Origin: Bromus sterilis | Lineage: Eukaryota > Streptophyta > Magnoliopsida > Poales > Poaceae | Length of the DNA stretch: 64,000 nt | Direction of reading: 5' to 3' | Assembly (NCBI GenBank): GCA_950022295.1 | Contig: OX465600.1 | Span: 293,863,782 to 293,927,781 of the forward strand | In this document: piece by piece, positions 1 to 11,640 of the stretch | Numbering within the stretch: position 1 is the stretch's first letter | Layout of the letters: the number at the start of each line of letters is the position of its first letter | Program-made: the position numbers and the translations under genes | Notes under the pieces: model-generated | Databases searched by the model: none | The model's input: the letters and a program-made list of their open reading frames with translations, nothing else | What the model was told of the DNA's origin: nothing

Positions 1-519
1 GATAGGATATCTCCGATATAGCGACAACTGAAACCTCGCTACTTATCGTGTCTTTCAAATTTCAAATCTACGCCTAAATAGCACCCTGATATAAAAAAAT
101 ATATGGTGATTATTTAGACGATGAAATAAATAAGAAATACAATTTCGAGCTCTGGATCCGAATCAACTAAAATTCGCAACCAGACCTCGAGGGGCATTTG
201 TTGACATCGATTTTGTCTCAAACTATAAAAATAGTTGAATATCACGAAGTTTGATAAAATAATTAAATAAATTCTACAAAAAAAGCGTTTCGTGTGATAA
301 CAAATAAATAAATAAATAAATAAAGATACATCGACCTTATCGACGACAATGGTCGGATATTGACCTAAATTTCCAACGGTCAACAGTAACAAATGTTCAG
401 AGAAATATTCAAACATGCGAACAAATCTTCGAAGAATTATATTAAATTAAATTGCCAAATATTTCATCAAAATAATTGTACATTTCATTAAAGTCATTGT
501 ACAATATGTATAGGAATTA
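1..519. other. AT-rich stretch, no gene seen
   Basis: I see no recognisable gene, terminal repeat or known element here. There is a short AAAT microsatellite near position 300. The reading frames are short and look like chance. Confidence 0.5.
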
Positions 520-2430
520 ATCTCTTGCTAGCCACCGGAGGTAAAGGCTTGCGGGCTAGCTGACTTAAAGCCATTGGGCTATATACACGTGATAAGAAGA
601 GCCTGCATGGATTAGCCGGCGTCATTACAAAGTTAATAGGGTAATTAGCAGCCCATACGTGACAAGCAAAGCCCTACAGAGATCATGCATGGATTAGCCG
701 GCGTCATTACCAAAATGGGGTACTTGGCAGCCATGGCCCATATACATGCAGGCTGCGGTTCGGTCATCTCAGAAGAAAAACCTGGGCACGCTCCAATTAG
801 CAACCGACCAGCACCACTCCTCCACGATCTGGCACACGCTCCCACGATCTTTTCATCGCGTCGCTTCGGCCCTCAGCTCTATAAATAGTGGCCACAGTCG
901 ACAGTGCAAAGTTCGCTCGCTCTCTCTCTCGCTCATACTCCATACTCTGGATCGATCGATCATTTCATCCTCCCCGATCAATCACTCAAGCCCCATCCAG
1001 AGCGCAACGCCATACTCGTTGGTCGCTCTGCCCTGGTAAGTAATACCAAGAAGCAAGGAAATCAAGAAGAAGAAGGATCACCCGCAGCATCAAGAAAAGG
1101 TGGGATTCATGGTTCTCTCTTAGCTCTCGGTTTGGCCATGAGTACAAACCGAGGTGCATCATATCCATCTTCTCCCTTGGCCTTTGGTTTGGCCATTGGT
1201 ACGAATCAAAGAGCTCTTCATCTATTTACTAAATTGCATGCCCTTGGTTCGGCCATCCGGGTACAAATCAAGGAGCTTGTTCATCTCATCTAAATCATCA
1301 TTTTGGTCAAGCCATCATGATACAAATTAGACAAGATCATGTCAAAATCATATCTCTTGATTCGGTCCCCTTAGCGATACAAACCAGGACGAAACATGTG
1401 CGTAAGCCTCGTTCCTTGGTTCGGTCCCTATACGTGGATACAAATCTAGAGAAATACTAAATCAAAAGTCCCTATAATATATCTTGGATCAGTCCACAAA
1501 ATAATGGATGTGACCAAGTTGGGCGAAAATGAAAGGAAATCATCATATTGTTATGTTAAATCATATAAAAAAAACAATCTCTTATTTGGTTACGCTATGG
1601 GCATTTTATGCTACATTAGTAGTAATACGAATATAAATAAAACCAACTTCATCTTGATTACACTTCTCACAGGCCTTGCTATGCGATGGAGTAGTACAAG
1701 ATGGATCAAAATCAATAAAATTCTCATGTCACATACGCATGTAGAAAATATAGGCTAAATGATGCCTTAGCATAATATCAACAAAAATGCACTTTGCATA
1801 TGTTACGGACACTCTTATCCAAAATAAATTAAAACTGCTATGCATACTCCGGCGGCATGCAAGTAGCCCAAAATCTAGTCTTTATCTAAGACAAGCCAGT
1901 ACTGTGTTGAATAGTACCAAAAGAAATATAAAATGACGAGTGCATGTAGTTATCGCATGCATATAGAGAAATCAGAAATGCACATGCATGGCCTCTGGCC
2001 CAAATTCCATGCACCATTCCGGATGCTCTTGGTCGGCTAATTAAAATAAATAAGCAAACAATATACTGTAGCATCAGAATACATGTATGTTGAGCCGATT
2101 AATAAACTGAGCAGCCGATTCATGCAAATCCTTGTACTGCTAATATTAGTACAAGTAAAATATATGATATTAAATCAAATGATAAATCGAAGAAGATTAA
2201 ATGTTCCTTCAAGCATCCGACGGCGACGACGGCGAGGAGGACTTCTTAGTCTTAGTCTTATATTTTGTAATAGTCATATCTAAACTTGTAATCCTATGTA
2301 TGTAGAAATGTTGGAATTCTTAATCAGGGGTTTTCTCTTCTGAGATGTAATTAACGTTTCTTTTATATAAATGTAAGAGTTCCGGAAATATGTACTCGCA
2401 ATACTTGATTGTCTCATCTACATTTGCGCA
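520..2430 (+). other. Repeat-like region with promoter and degenerate repeats, possible solo LTR
   Basis: The stretch has the layout of an LTR or repeat-derived transcription unit on the plus strand, but I found no terminal TG..CA pair with a duplication, so this remains a guess. An 80-90 bp segment is duplicated side by side (about 595-660 and 683-750, sharing 'catggattagccggcgtc'). A TATA box (TATAAATA, 880-887) is followed by a CT-rich leader and a good splice donor (ctg/gtaagt) near 1036. From about 1085 to 1460 come four to six degenerate units built around 'ggttcggccat..gtacaaa'. Near 2215-2260 a short acidic frame resembles the tail of a retroelement polyprotein. No complete protein is visible. 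Confidence 0.35.
880..887 (+). promoter_or_regulatory. TATA box of the upstream repeat region
   Basis: TATAAATA sits about 30 bases upstream of a CT-rich leader, as expected for a plant RNA polymerase II promoter. A splice donor follows about 150 bases downstream. The transcription unit it served is not identified. Confidence 0.45.
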
Positions 2431-2656
2431 CTTTAAATTAAAATTCAAATTCTATCTGTCTCTATGATGTGGACCCGTACGTACTGTATTATTATTTTGC
2501 GATCGCCCCATTTTCCCGTCATCAGTAGCAATGACATTCTCCTTTACGACAAGTTTGTAAGAACAATTTTAAGCTAAAGGGTGGCACAAAACTTATTTAT
2601 TCAGCATGTCCTAAATGCACAGAATTCAGAGTAAAACACAGAGTTAATATAAGAAT

Positions 2657-2862
2657 TGTTGGAGTATAAGTGAATTGTCCACATTTCCTTATCAGCTTAA
2701 GCTTTTGAGTTGAACTGGTTGGTGCATGCAACTCAATATGGTATCAAAGCCAACGATATCGAGTTCGAATCCTGACGGGCGCGTTAATTAAAATAATTAC
2801 AGCCCACTCTAATATCCACGTATGCGGCCTAAGGGAGCCTGCAAGTGAGGGGGAGTGTTGGA
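2657..2862 (+). mobile_element. SMART/TRIM-type mini LTR retrotransposon with truncated 3' LTR
   Basis: The 5' LTR starts TGTTGGAGTATAAG and spans about 82 bp (2657-2738). It is followed directly by a primer binding site TGGTATCAAAGCC that matches the 3' end of initiator tRNA-Met. A short non-coding interior ends in a purine-rich tract (gtgagggggag) and then TGTTGG, the first bases of the 3' LTR, at 2856. The 3' LTR stops after about six bases, where the Helitron-type tandem unit begins. Very short LTRs, the Met PBS and the lack of coding capacity are the defining traits of SMART/TRIM elements, which move only with enzymes supplied in trans. Confidence 0.7.
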
Positions 2863-3799
2863 CAAAAGAACATGTATAAGAATTTGAAAGCGTAGCATGC
2901 CCATAATAGGAGTTCAAGGACATGCTGCAACTGAAGGTCATCAAGGACGCGGAACGACCAAGGCCCTGGGTCCCTGGCTGTCGTTCCTACCTAACCGACC
3001 AATTTTACCTTGCTGCTGGACACGCCGTTTCCACGTTTTTGACTCAGATTCCCATCTCCACCTCGAAGGAAACTGAATGTACGAAAGATCTCTACAGTCC
3101 AAGTGCTGCCGGTTTGCTGCGAACCATTCGGTGAGCATTGTCTTCCTTCGAGACTCCTGGGAGAGTAAATCGTCCATTCTTGCTCGGGTACTATACGTTA
3201 CATAATTTTCATTGGGCATATGCACCATCATTCTTTCAACTGCAGGATAATGCCTATGTATATCAAAGCCTAGTATATGCCATCACGCATCCTGGTCACA
3301 AATATACCTACAATTGACTAACCTCATTAATAGTGTTGGTTTCAGGATCATACAGAGCATCCTCGCAGTTTTTCACTCTCTCTTGATAAACCTTACTGTA
3401 ATCAGCCCCTTTTGTTACATACTTAAAAAGGTACTTAATGAAAGTTGTCTTATTGCACCACTCAACATTAATATGAGCTTGGTAATTCTTGAGGAGGAAC
3501 ATATTATATGGAACAACCCATTGGTTATCCATATGACAGCCTCCCTTCTCTATGTAAAGATCACTCTGAGAGCACCGATACATAGTGAAACCCCTTGCAT
3601 CAACACATGTCTCGGGCTGGTATGATTTTGGATAAAACTTGCAACAGACACCCTTTTTCATACATGGGCAGGTTGGATTATAAGGGCCATGTACCATATG
3701 TTCAGCAACAGGAGCATACCCTAAGGGGTTGGCTGATGGCTTAGGAATTTCAGCAGACACATAGGACTCAATCATAGGTGGAGTCGGTTGCGATGTACC
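2863..3799 (-). pseudogene. Helitron helicase-like fragment, tandem unit A (left part)
   Basis: On the minus strand a frame across about 3799-3314 reads like the C-terminal half of the Helitron_like_N domain of plant RepHel/PIF1-like proteins (NPTCPCMKKG, then VVPYNMFLL, then INVEWCNKTTFIKYLFKYV). After a short gap the next stretch (3231-2941) continues with VTYSTRARMDDLLSQ and KTMLTEWFAANRQH, which normally follow it. The HUH nuclease motif upstream and the helicase motifs downstream are absent, so this is a fragment. Unit A is cut at 3799 by the Athila element and resumes at 32448. The same unit recurs twice more to the right. Confidence 0.75.
3795..3799. repeat. Target site duplication GTACC of the Athila element (left copy)
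   Basis: GTACC directly precedes the LTR start here and directly follows the LTR end at 32448-32452. The uninterrupted site occurs in tandem unit B near 33880, which confirms the insertion boundaries. Confidence 0.9.
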
Positions 3800-3870
3800 T
3801 GATAATCCACAACTGCAGGGGATCGAGATAGTCTTCGCGGGTAAGATAACCCAATTTATTGATTCGACTC
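3800..3870 (-). repeat. Left LTR of Athila element, outer 71 bp
   Basis: The sequence starts TGATAATCCACAACTG and is nearly identical to the right LTR at 22989-23059. It is interrupted after 71 bp by CACTA1. The rest of this LTR continues at 15349. Confidence 0.88.
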
Positions 3871-4126
3871 CACTAGTAGAAAACATGGCTTTGGTTCAGG
3901 CCTCTCCAGCCCATTAGTCCCGGTTGTGCCACAAACCAGGACCCATGGTGGTCATATGTCCCGGTTCGTGCGTCCGGGTGGCCGGCCGGGCCTCGTGGGA
4001 CATTGGTCCCGGTTCCAGATCCTCGCTCCTGGCCCACAACCACTAGTCCCGGTTTGTGGTTCAACCCGGGATGAAAGGCTGGCCAGTAGTACCGGTTCCA
4101 GCCACAAACCGGGACTAACAATTTGG
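3871..4126 (+). repeat. CACTA1 5' terminal inverted repeat and subterminal repeats
   Basis: The terminal CACTAGTAGAAAA is followed by at least six copies of a 'cccggtt(c/t)gtg..' motif in both orientations between about 3900 and 4115. In this superfamily such subterminal arrays are the binding sites for the TNPA-type protein. The 3' end carries the matching array. Confidence 0.85.
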
Positions 4127-4135
4127 CTATATATA
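4127..4135 (+). promoter_or_regulatory. TATA box for the 5' genes of CACTA1
   Basis: CTATATATA lies just after the subterminal repeats and about 30 bases before the likely start of a leader. That leader has a splice donor (gtg/gtgagc) near 4404, so it probably serves the small upstream gene and possibly the transposase. Confidence 0.55.
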
Positions 4136-4511
4136 CCCCTCGCCGGCGAGCAGAGCACTCCACTGGTGCTCTGTTTTTTCGAGGAGGGCAAGGGGAGGGC
4201 GTTCTGGTGCTCTAGCTCACCTCCAATGCACATGATGTGTTCGATGAAATGTGCGAGCCACACTACTTAATCTTTATCCTCTCCAAACTCGACCTCCAAG
4301 CTCCGTTTTCCTCAAGATTTGTCTAGGTTTAGCGATTTATCACGTCTCGTACCCGTCTTCACCACCGTCGATCGCCCACGCCAATCTCGTCGCCGGCACC
4401 ACCGTGGTGAGCCTCTTGTTCTTATTTTCTTTCTAAAAGAAAATAATTCTTACTTTTATGATTAGATATATACTTGTCTAATTTTCTTATTGCTTTTTAT
4501 TATATAGTGCG

Positions 4512-4976
4512 ATGGTTATGGTACCTGCACATGTCGGCCCTCGTCCTGTCTATGATTCGGATGTGGTATATATTATCTTTTATAACTATTTGGTTCATTT
4601 TTTGTTTATGACAATTATGCCGACCAACGTGACGTATTTATTTATCTAGGAGGAAGTTGAACCGGAAATTCCTACCGACCCTATTGTCGAGAGGTTAAAT
4701 TTAGTTGAAGAAGAAAACAATAACTTGAAGGAAAAAATAAAAAGAATTGAGGAGGAGAAGATGCTATTGGAGTTGCATGTTGCGGATGTCATCAATGATA
4801 ACAAGATCAAGACGAATGCAATGCGCTTGAAGATTAGAAAGATTAGAAAAGATTCAATTGATACCGAGGCTTGGTATCATTATGCCATTGGTTCAATTGT
4901 TACCTTTGTTGCGATTATGATCGCATTTGGTGTTGCATTGAATGTTTTACATAGTTTCAATGTATGCGTTAGTTAG
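4512..4976 (+). CDS. Small coiled-coil, single-pass membrane protein of CACTA1 (two coding exons)
   Basis: Two coding exons, 4512-4565 and 4650-4976, join in frame across a GT..AG intron to give about 126 residues. The start MVMVPAHVGP is chosen because the frame runs cleanly through the splice, and a non-coding leader exon lies upstream. Residues about 19-85 are rich in E, K and L and look like a coiled coil (VEEENNNLKEKIKRIEEEK). A hydrophobic segment near the C terminus (YHYAIGSIVTFVAIMIAF) looks like one membrane span. It sits upstream of the transposase on the same strand. I recall similar proteins encoded by wheat CACTA elements, but no function is known to me. A membrane-anchored product is odd for a nuclear transposon. 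Confidence 0.6.
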
Positions 4977-5130
4977 ATGCTCTGGAGAGTTGTATGTTGT
5001 TCAATGAGAACTATGTATGTACTTTGGTTTTACTGTGATGATGAAATTCTATTAATTTGGTCACTTATCTATTCATGATGTTCTATATATAATGGTTTTT
5101 GACACACTTAATTATATATAATGCACGTAG

Positions 5131-8100
5131 ATGAACCGACAAGGGATATACGGTGACAGAAGCACCTCCCAGTACATTAAGGGCGTGCATGAGTTTCTCG
5201 AACTGGCCGAGGCAAACAAGCAGAATAGTTTTATGTGTCGTCCATGCCCTACATGTGGGAATACGAAGTCTTACTCTGACCGGCAAACCATTCACGCCCA
5301 CCTGCTTTATAAGGGATTCATGCCACACTATAATGTTTGGACCAAGCACGGAGAAATAGGGGTTATGATGGAAGACGGCGAAGAAGAAGAGTACGATGAC
5401 AACTATGTTCCCCCTGAATACGGTGATGATGCAACGGGGGAAGCGGACGATGTGCCCGATGATGATCTCCACCGGGTCATTGTTGATGCAAGGACACAGT
5501 GTGAAAGTGAAAAGGAGAAGCTGAAGTTCGATCGCATGTTAGAGGATCACAAAAAAGGGTTGTATCCCAATTGCGAAGAGGGTATCACAAATCTCGGTAC
5601 CGTACTGGAATTATTGCAGTGGAAGGCAGACAATGATGTGCCTGACAAAGGATTTGAGCAGGTACTGAAAATATTTAAGAAGAATCTTCCAAAGGATAAC
5701 GAATTACCCGACACTATGTACGCAACAAAGAAGGTCGTATGCCCTCTAGGATTGGAGGTGCAGAAGATACATGCATGCCCTAATGACTGCATCCTCTACC
5801 GCGGTGCGTACGAGGATTTGAACGCATGCCCGGTATGCGGTGCATTGCGGTATAATATCAGACGAGATGACCCTGGTGATGTTGATGGCGAGCCCCCCAG
5901 GAAGAGGGTTCCTGCCAAGGTGATGTGGTATGCTCCTATAATACCACAGTTGAAACGTCTGTTCAGAAATGAAGAGCATGCCAAGTTGATGCAATGGCAC
6001 AGAGAGGACCGTAAGAAAGACGGGAATTTGAGACACCCCGCTGATGGTTCACAATGGAGAAAAAATGAGAGAAAGTACCGAGCTGAGTTTGGAGGTGATC
6101 CAAGGAATGTATGGATTGGTTTAAGCGCGGATGGCATTAATCCTTTCGGGGAGCAGAGGAGCAATCACAACACCTGGCCCGTGACTCTATGTATGTATAA
6201 CCTTCCTCCTTGGAAGTGCATGAAGCGGAAGTTCATTATGATGCCAGTTCTCATCCAAGGCCCTAAGCAACCCGGTAACGACATTGATGTGTACCTAAGG
6301 CCATTAGTTGAAGAACTTTTACAGCTGTGGAATGCAAACGGTGTACGTGTGTGGGATGAGCACAAAAAGGAGGAATTTTGACCTGCATGCCTTTCTTTTT
6401 GTAATCATCAATGATTGTCCTGCTCTCAGTAACCTTTCAGGACAGACAAACAAGGGATACCACGCATGCACGCACTGTTTAGCTGACACCAAAAGTATAT
6501 ACCTGGACAAATGCAGGAAGAATGTGTACATGGGGCATCGTCGATTTCTTCCGACCAACCATCAATGTCGTAAGAAAGGAAAGCATTTCAAAGGCGAGGA
6601 AGATCACCGGAAGAAGCCCTCCATGCGTACCGGTGATCACGTACTTGCTATGGTCAATGATTTACACGTAATATTTGGAAAGGGTCCCAGCGGAGTATTT
6701 GTTCCGAATGACAATGAGGGACGCGCACCCATGTGGAAGAAGAAATCTATATTTTGAGACCTACCCTATTGGAAAGACCTAGAGGTCCGCTCTTCGATCG
6801 ACATGATGCACGTGACGAAGAAACTTTGCGTGAACCTGCTAGGCTTCTTGGGCGTGTATGGGAAGACAAAAGATACACCGGAGGCACGGGAGGACCTGCA
6901 ACGTTTGCACGAAAAAGACGGTGTGCCTCCAATGCAGTATGAAGGTCCTGCCAGCTATGCTCTTACTAAAGAAGAGAAGGAAATCTTCTTTGAGTGCCTG
7001 CTCAGTATGAAGGTCCCTTCTGGCTTCTCGTCGAATATAAAGGGAATAATTAATATGGCTGAGAAAAAGTTTCAGAACCTAAAGTCTCATGACTGCCACG
7101 TGATTATGACGCAACTGCTTCCGGTTGCATTGAGGGGGCTTCTACCGGAAAACGTTCGATTAGCCATTGTGAAGCTATGTGCATTCCTCAATGCAATCTC
7201 TCAGAAGGTGATCGATCTAGAAATCCTACCAAGGCTAAGGACTGATGTGGCGCAATGTCTTGTCAGTTTCGAGCTGATTTTCCCACCATCCTTCTTCAAC
7301 ATCATGACGCACGTCCTTGTTCATCTAGTCGACGAGATTTTCATTCCGGGCCCCGTATTTCTACACAACATGTTCCCCTTTGAAAGGTTCATGAGAGTCC
7401 TAAAGAAATATGTCCGTAACCGCGCTAGGCCAGAAGGAAGCATTTGCATGGGCCATCAAACAGAGGATGTCATTGGGTTTTGTGTTGACTTCATTCCTGG
7501 TCTTAAGAAGATTGGTCTCCCTCAATCGCGGTATGAGGGGAGACTGACTGGAAAAGGCACGCTTGGAAAGGGCTCAATAATATGCAGGGACGGACATTCT
7601 TGGTCTAAAGCACACTACACAGTTCTACAGAACTCTACCTTGGTGGCCCCGTATGTCGATGAACACATGAACAGTCTCCGCTCCACACACCCGGAGCAGT
7701 CTGACAACTCGATTACACGTGAACACATCAGGACTTTCGGAAGTTGGTTGGAATCACGTCTCAGAGGTGACAACACTGTTTCAGATGAGCTGTACTCGTT
7801 GTCCAGGAAACCATCTTCGACTGTATTGACTTACAAAGGATACGAGATAAATGGGAATACATTTTACACGATCGACCAAGATCAAAAGAGCACCAACCAA
7901 AACAGCGGTGTCCGCTTTGATGCAGCAACCAAGAGCGGAAAGGACACATATTATGGTTACATAGTAGACATATGGGAACTTGACTACGGAGATGATTTTA
8001 AGGTCCCTTTGTTTAAGTGCAAATGGGTCAATATGTCAGGGGTACAGGTAGACCCACAGTACGAAATGACAACAGTGGATCTGAACAATCTTGGGTACCC

Positions 8101-8386
8101 AGACGAACCGTTCGTCCTAGCCAATGATGTGGCGCAGATTTTCTATGTGAAGGACATGTCTAGCAAACCGAGAAAAAGAAAAGATAAGCAAGAGAATACG
8201 TCATACGATGAGCCAAAGCGCCACATAGTTCTTTCAGGAAAAAAATACATCCTTGGATTGGAGGGCAAGATAGACAAGTCTGAAGATAAGGAAAAGTTTC
8301 ATGAAAGTCCTCCCTTCAAAGTCAAGGCTGATCCGAGCATCTTATTAAGAGATGAAGACTATCCATGGTTACGGCGCAACAAGTAA
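5131..8386 (+). pseudogene. TNPD-type CACTA transposase, nearly full length but with one frameshift and one stop
   Basis: This is the TNPD (TNP2-like) transposase of En/Spm elements, which cleaves element ends in the nucleus. The first frame (5131-6381) carries the transposase-associated N-terminal domain (a cysteine/histidine cluster around CRPCPTCGN) and the start of the Transposase_21 domain (LSADGINPFGEQ). A +1 shift in a four-T run near 6375-6378 ends that frame. The same reading continues in another frame to a TGA stop at 6755-6757 that occupies a tryptophan-like position. It then continues in the same frame to 8386 through a DUF4218-like block (FPFERFMRVLKKYV) and a DUF4216-like block (YYGYIVDIWELDYGDDF). 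Only two small lesions separate it from an open frame, so inactivation looks recent. No intron is evident. Confidence 0.88.
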
Positions 8387-8389
8387 AGC

Positions 8390-11110
8390 ACACAAGTGAA
8401 GAAAAAGTGAATGGTGCTTATTGAAAATTCATGTAATGGTGCATATTGTAATGTCTATGTAACATATGAGTTTTCGTCTGAAACCCTTGTACTTTGAAAG
8501 AGATGGTCCAGTTTGTACACGAAGTGCATCCAGTTTTTCCGTAATCCTCTCAACTTTTGCACACATGTTATGTGGGTCAAATGATGATACCATGCCAAGT
8601 TTCAACCTTTTCTGAGTTCAGTTGTAGTGCTTTCTAATTTCAAGGTCATTTAGCTCAAAATAAATCATTAAATGCATGAAAAATAGCAAATGAAGTCAGA
8701 AAGGGTTGAAATTTTAGTATGTGGCTTTGAATGGTGCATATTGAATGCAAAAAAAGTCTTGGGTTGAAATAAGTTTAGAAAAATGAAAAGTCTTTGTAAC
8801 AGATGAGTTTTCGTCTGAAACCATTGTACTTTGAAAGAGATGGTCCAGTTTGTACACGAAGTGCATCCAGTTTTTGCCGTAATCCTCTCAACTTTTGCAC
8901 ACATGTTATGTGGTTCAAATGATGATACCATGCCGAGTTTCAACCTTTTCTGAGTTCAGTTGTAGTGCTTTCTAATTTCAAGGTCATTTAGCTCAAAATA
9001 AATCATTAAATGCATGAAAAATAGCAAATGAAGTCAGAAAGGGTTGAAATTTTAGTATGTGGCTTTGAATGGTGCATATTGAATGCAAAAAAGTCTTGGG
9101 TTGAAATAAGTTTAGAAAAATGAAATGTCTTTGTAACAGATAAGTTTTCGTCTGAAACCGTTGTACTTTGAAAGAGATGGTTCAGTTTGTACACGAAGTG
9201 CATCCAGTTTTTGCCGTAATCCTCTCAAATTTTGCACACATGTTATGTGGGTCAAATGATGATGCCATGCCAAGTTTCAACCTTTTATGAGTTCAGTTGT
9301 AGTGCTTGCAAAAAAGTCTTGGGTTGAAATAAGTTTAGAAAAATGAAATGTCTTTGTAACAGATGAGTTTTCGTCTGAAACCCTTGTACTTTGAAAGAGA
9401 TGGTCCAGTTTGTACACGAAGTGCATCCAGTTTTTGCCGTAATCCTCTCAACTTTTGCACACATGTTATGTGGGTCAAATGATGATACCATGCCGAGTTT
9501 CAACCTTTTCTGAGTTCAGTTGTAGTGCTTTCTAATTTCAAGGTCATTTAGCTCAAAATAAATCATTAAATGCATGAAAAATAGCAAATGAAGTCAGAAA
9601 GGGTTGAAATTTTAGTATGTGGCTTTGAATGGTGCATATTGAATGCAAGAAAAGTCTTGGGTTGAAATAAGTTTAGAAAAATGAAATGTCTTTGTAACAG
9701 ATAAGTTTTCGTCTGAAACCGTTGTACTTTGAAAGAGATGGTCTAGTTGGTACACGAAGTGCATCCAGTTTTTGCCGTAATCCTCTCAAATTTTGCACAC
9801 ATGTTATGTGGGTCAAATGATGATGCCATGCCAAGTTTCAACCTTTTCTGAGTTCAGTTGTAGTGCTTTCTAATTTCAAGGTCATTTAGCTCAAAATAAA
9901 TCATTAAATGCATGAAAAATAGCAAATGAAGTCAGAAAGGGTTGAAATTTTAGTATGTGGCTTTGAATGGTGCATATTGAATGCAAAAAAAGTCTTGGGT
10001 TGAAATAAGTTTAGAAAAATGAAAAGTCTTTGTAACAGATGAGTTTTCGTCTGAAACCCTTGTACTTTGAAAGAGATGGTCCAGTTTGTACACGAAGTGC
10101 ATCCAGTTTTTGCCGTAATCCTGTCAACTTTTGCATACATGTTATGTGGGTCAAATGATGATAACATACCAAGTTTCAACCTTGTCTGAGTTCAGTTGTA
10201 GTGCTTTCTAATTTCTAGCTCATTTAGCTCAAAATAAATCATTAAATGCATGAAATATAGCAAATGAAGTCAGAAAGGGTTGAAATTTTAGTATGTGGCT
10301 TTGAATGGTGCATATTGAATGCAAAAAAGTCTTGGGTTGAAATAAGTTTAGAAAAATGAAATGTCTTTGTAACAGATGAGTTTTCGTCTGAAACCCTTGT
10401 ACTTTGAAAGAGATGGTCCAGTTTGTACACGAAGTGCATCCAGTTTTTGCCGTAATCCTCTCAACTTTTGCACACATGTTATGTGGGTCAAATGATGATA
10501 CCATGCCAAGTTTCAACCTTTTCTGAGTTCAGTTGTAGTGCTTTCTAATTTCAAGGTCATTTAGCCCAAAATAAATTATTAAATGTATGAAAAATAGCAA
10601 ATGAAGTCAGAAAGGGTTGAAATTTTAGTATATGGCTTTGAATGGTGCATATTGAGTGCAAGAAAAGTCTTGGGTTGAAATAAGTTTAGAAAAATGAAAT
10701 GTCTTTGTAACAGATGAGTTTTCGTCTGAAACCCTTGTACTTTGAAAGAGATGGTCCAGTTTGTACACGAAGTGAATCCAGTTTTTGCCGTAATCCTCTC
10801 AACTTTTGCACACATATTATGTGGGTCAAATGATGATACCATGCCAAGTTTGAACCTTTTCTGAGGTCATTTGTAGTGCTTTCTAATTTTAAGGTCATTT
10901 AGCTCAAAATAAATCATTAAATGCATGAAAAAGAGCAAATGAAGTCAGAAAGGGTTGAAATTTTAGTATGTTGCTTTGAATGGTTCATATTGAATACACA
11001 AAAAGTCTCGAGTTCAAATAAGTTTAGAAAAATGAAATGCCTTTGTAATAGATGAGTTTTCGTCTGAAACCCTCGTACTTCGAAAGAGATGGTCTAGTTT
11101 GTACACGACG
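8390..11110 (+). repeat. 337-bp tandem repeat array inside CACTA1
   Basis: Nine copies of a unit starting 'gagttttcgtctgaaacc' occur at about 8468, 8805, 9142, 9365, 9703, 10041, 10378, 10716 and 11054. Spacings are 337-338 bp except one of 223 bp, where about 114 bp is missing from the fourth unit boundary near 9308. The array starts immediately after the transposase stop codon and ends in a degenerate copy. Short open frames on the minus strand recur with the same period and are artefacts of the repeat. Such satellites inside CACTA elements are typical of large Triticeae families. I infer no coding function. Confidence 0.92.
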
Positions 11111-11640
11111 CGCTTTTAACCGTACGGATTCTCCTGCATACGTTCGACGGTGCATTTGATATGCTTGCATTCATGAGCCACCGTCGGGCTGCATATAGGG
11201 GAAACCATGTGTTTTGTTTGATTGGAAAAAAAAACAAAAAAGTATAGCAATTTCATTATAGGACGTCAACAGAAGAATACTCCATATCCTGTACTCTGTC
11301 ATGGCGAATTTCAGACGGTCCTCGTCTGGTTGACAGATCCGGCAAGTCTACCGACCAGGCGTGGACCGTCTGAAATACCCGTATGGGATTTTCGTCCCAT
11401 ACGGGTTATCAGGCGGGCCACGCCTCGTGGGCACATCTGGCAAATCTGCCAACCAACCGAGGTCCGTCCGAATTTCTCCCGGACAAAGTACCAGATACAG
11501 ATGAATTTCTCAGTGTACGACCTTTAGTGAACTTGGTATGCTACGATAAGTCCACGCGGACCTGTGCTTATAAACAGGTCTAACTCCACTTCGGCTAGCG
11601 AGGTGGTACTAAATGATTAGTTAGTGGTTAATTACAGTGG
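11111..11640 (+). other. Spacer between satellite and second promoter region of CACTA1
   Basis: I see no coding region that I can support. The segment 11290-11480 contains two 'gtccg(t/a)ctg' rich blocks and short inverted motifs (cgtatggg/cccatacg at 11380-11404). Confidence 0.4.

Noticed and set aside
8668..10898. A series of similar minus-strand open frames of 65-95 codons
   Set aside because: They recur with the satellite period and have no codon or domain signal. They are shadows of the repeat.
8390..11110. Regularly spaced repeats that might suggest a CRISPR-like array
   Set aside because: The whole 337-bp unit repeats with no unique spacers, and it lies inside a plant CACTA transposon. 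It is a satellite.
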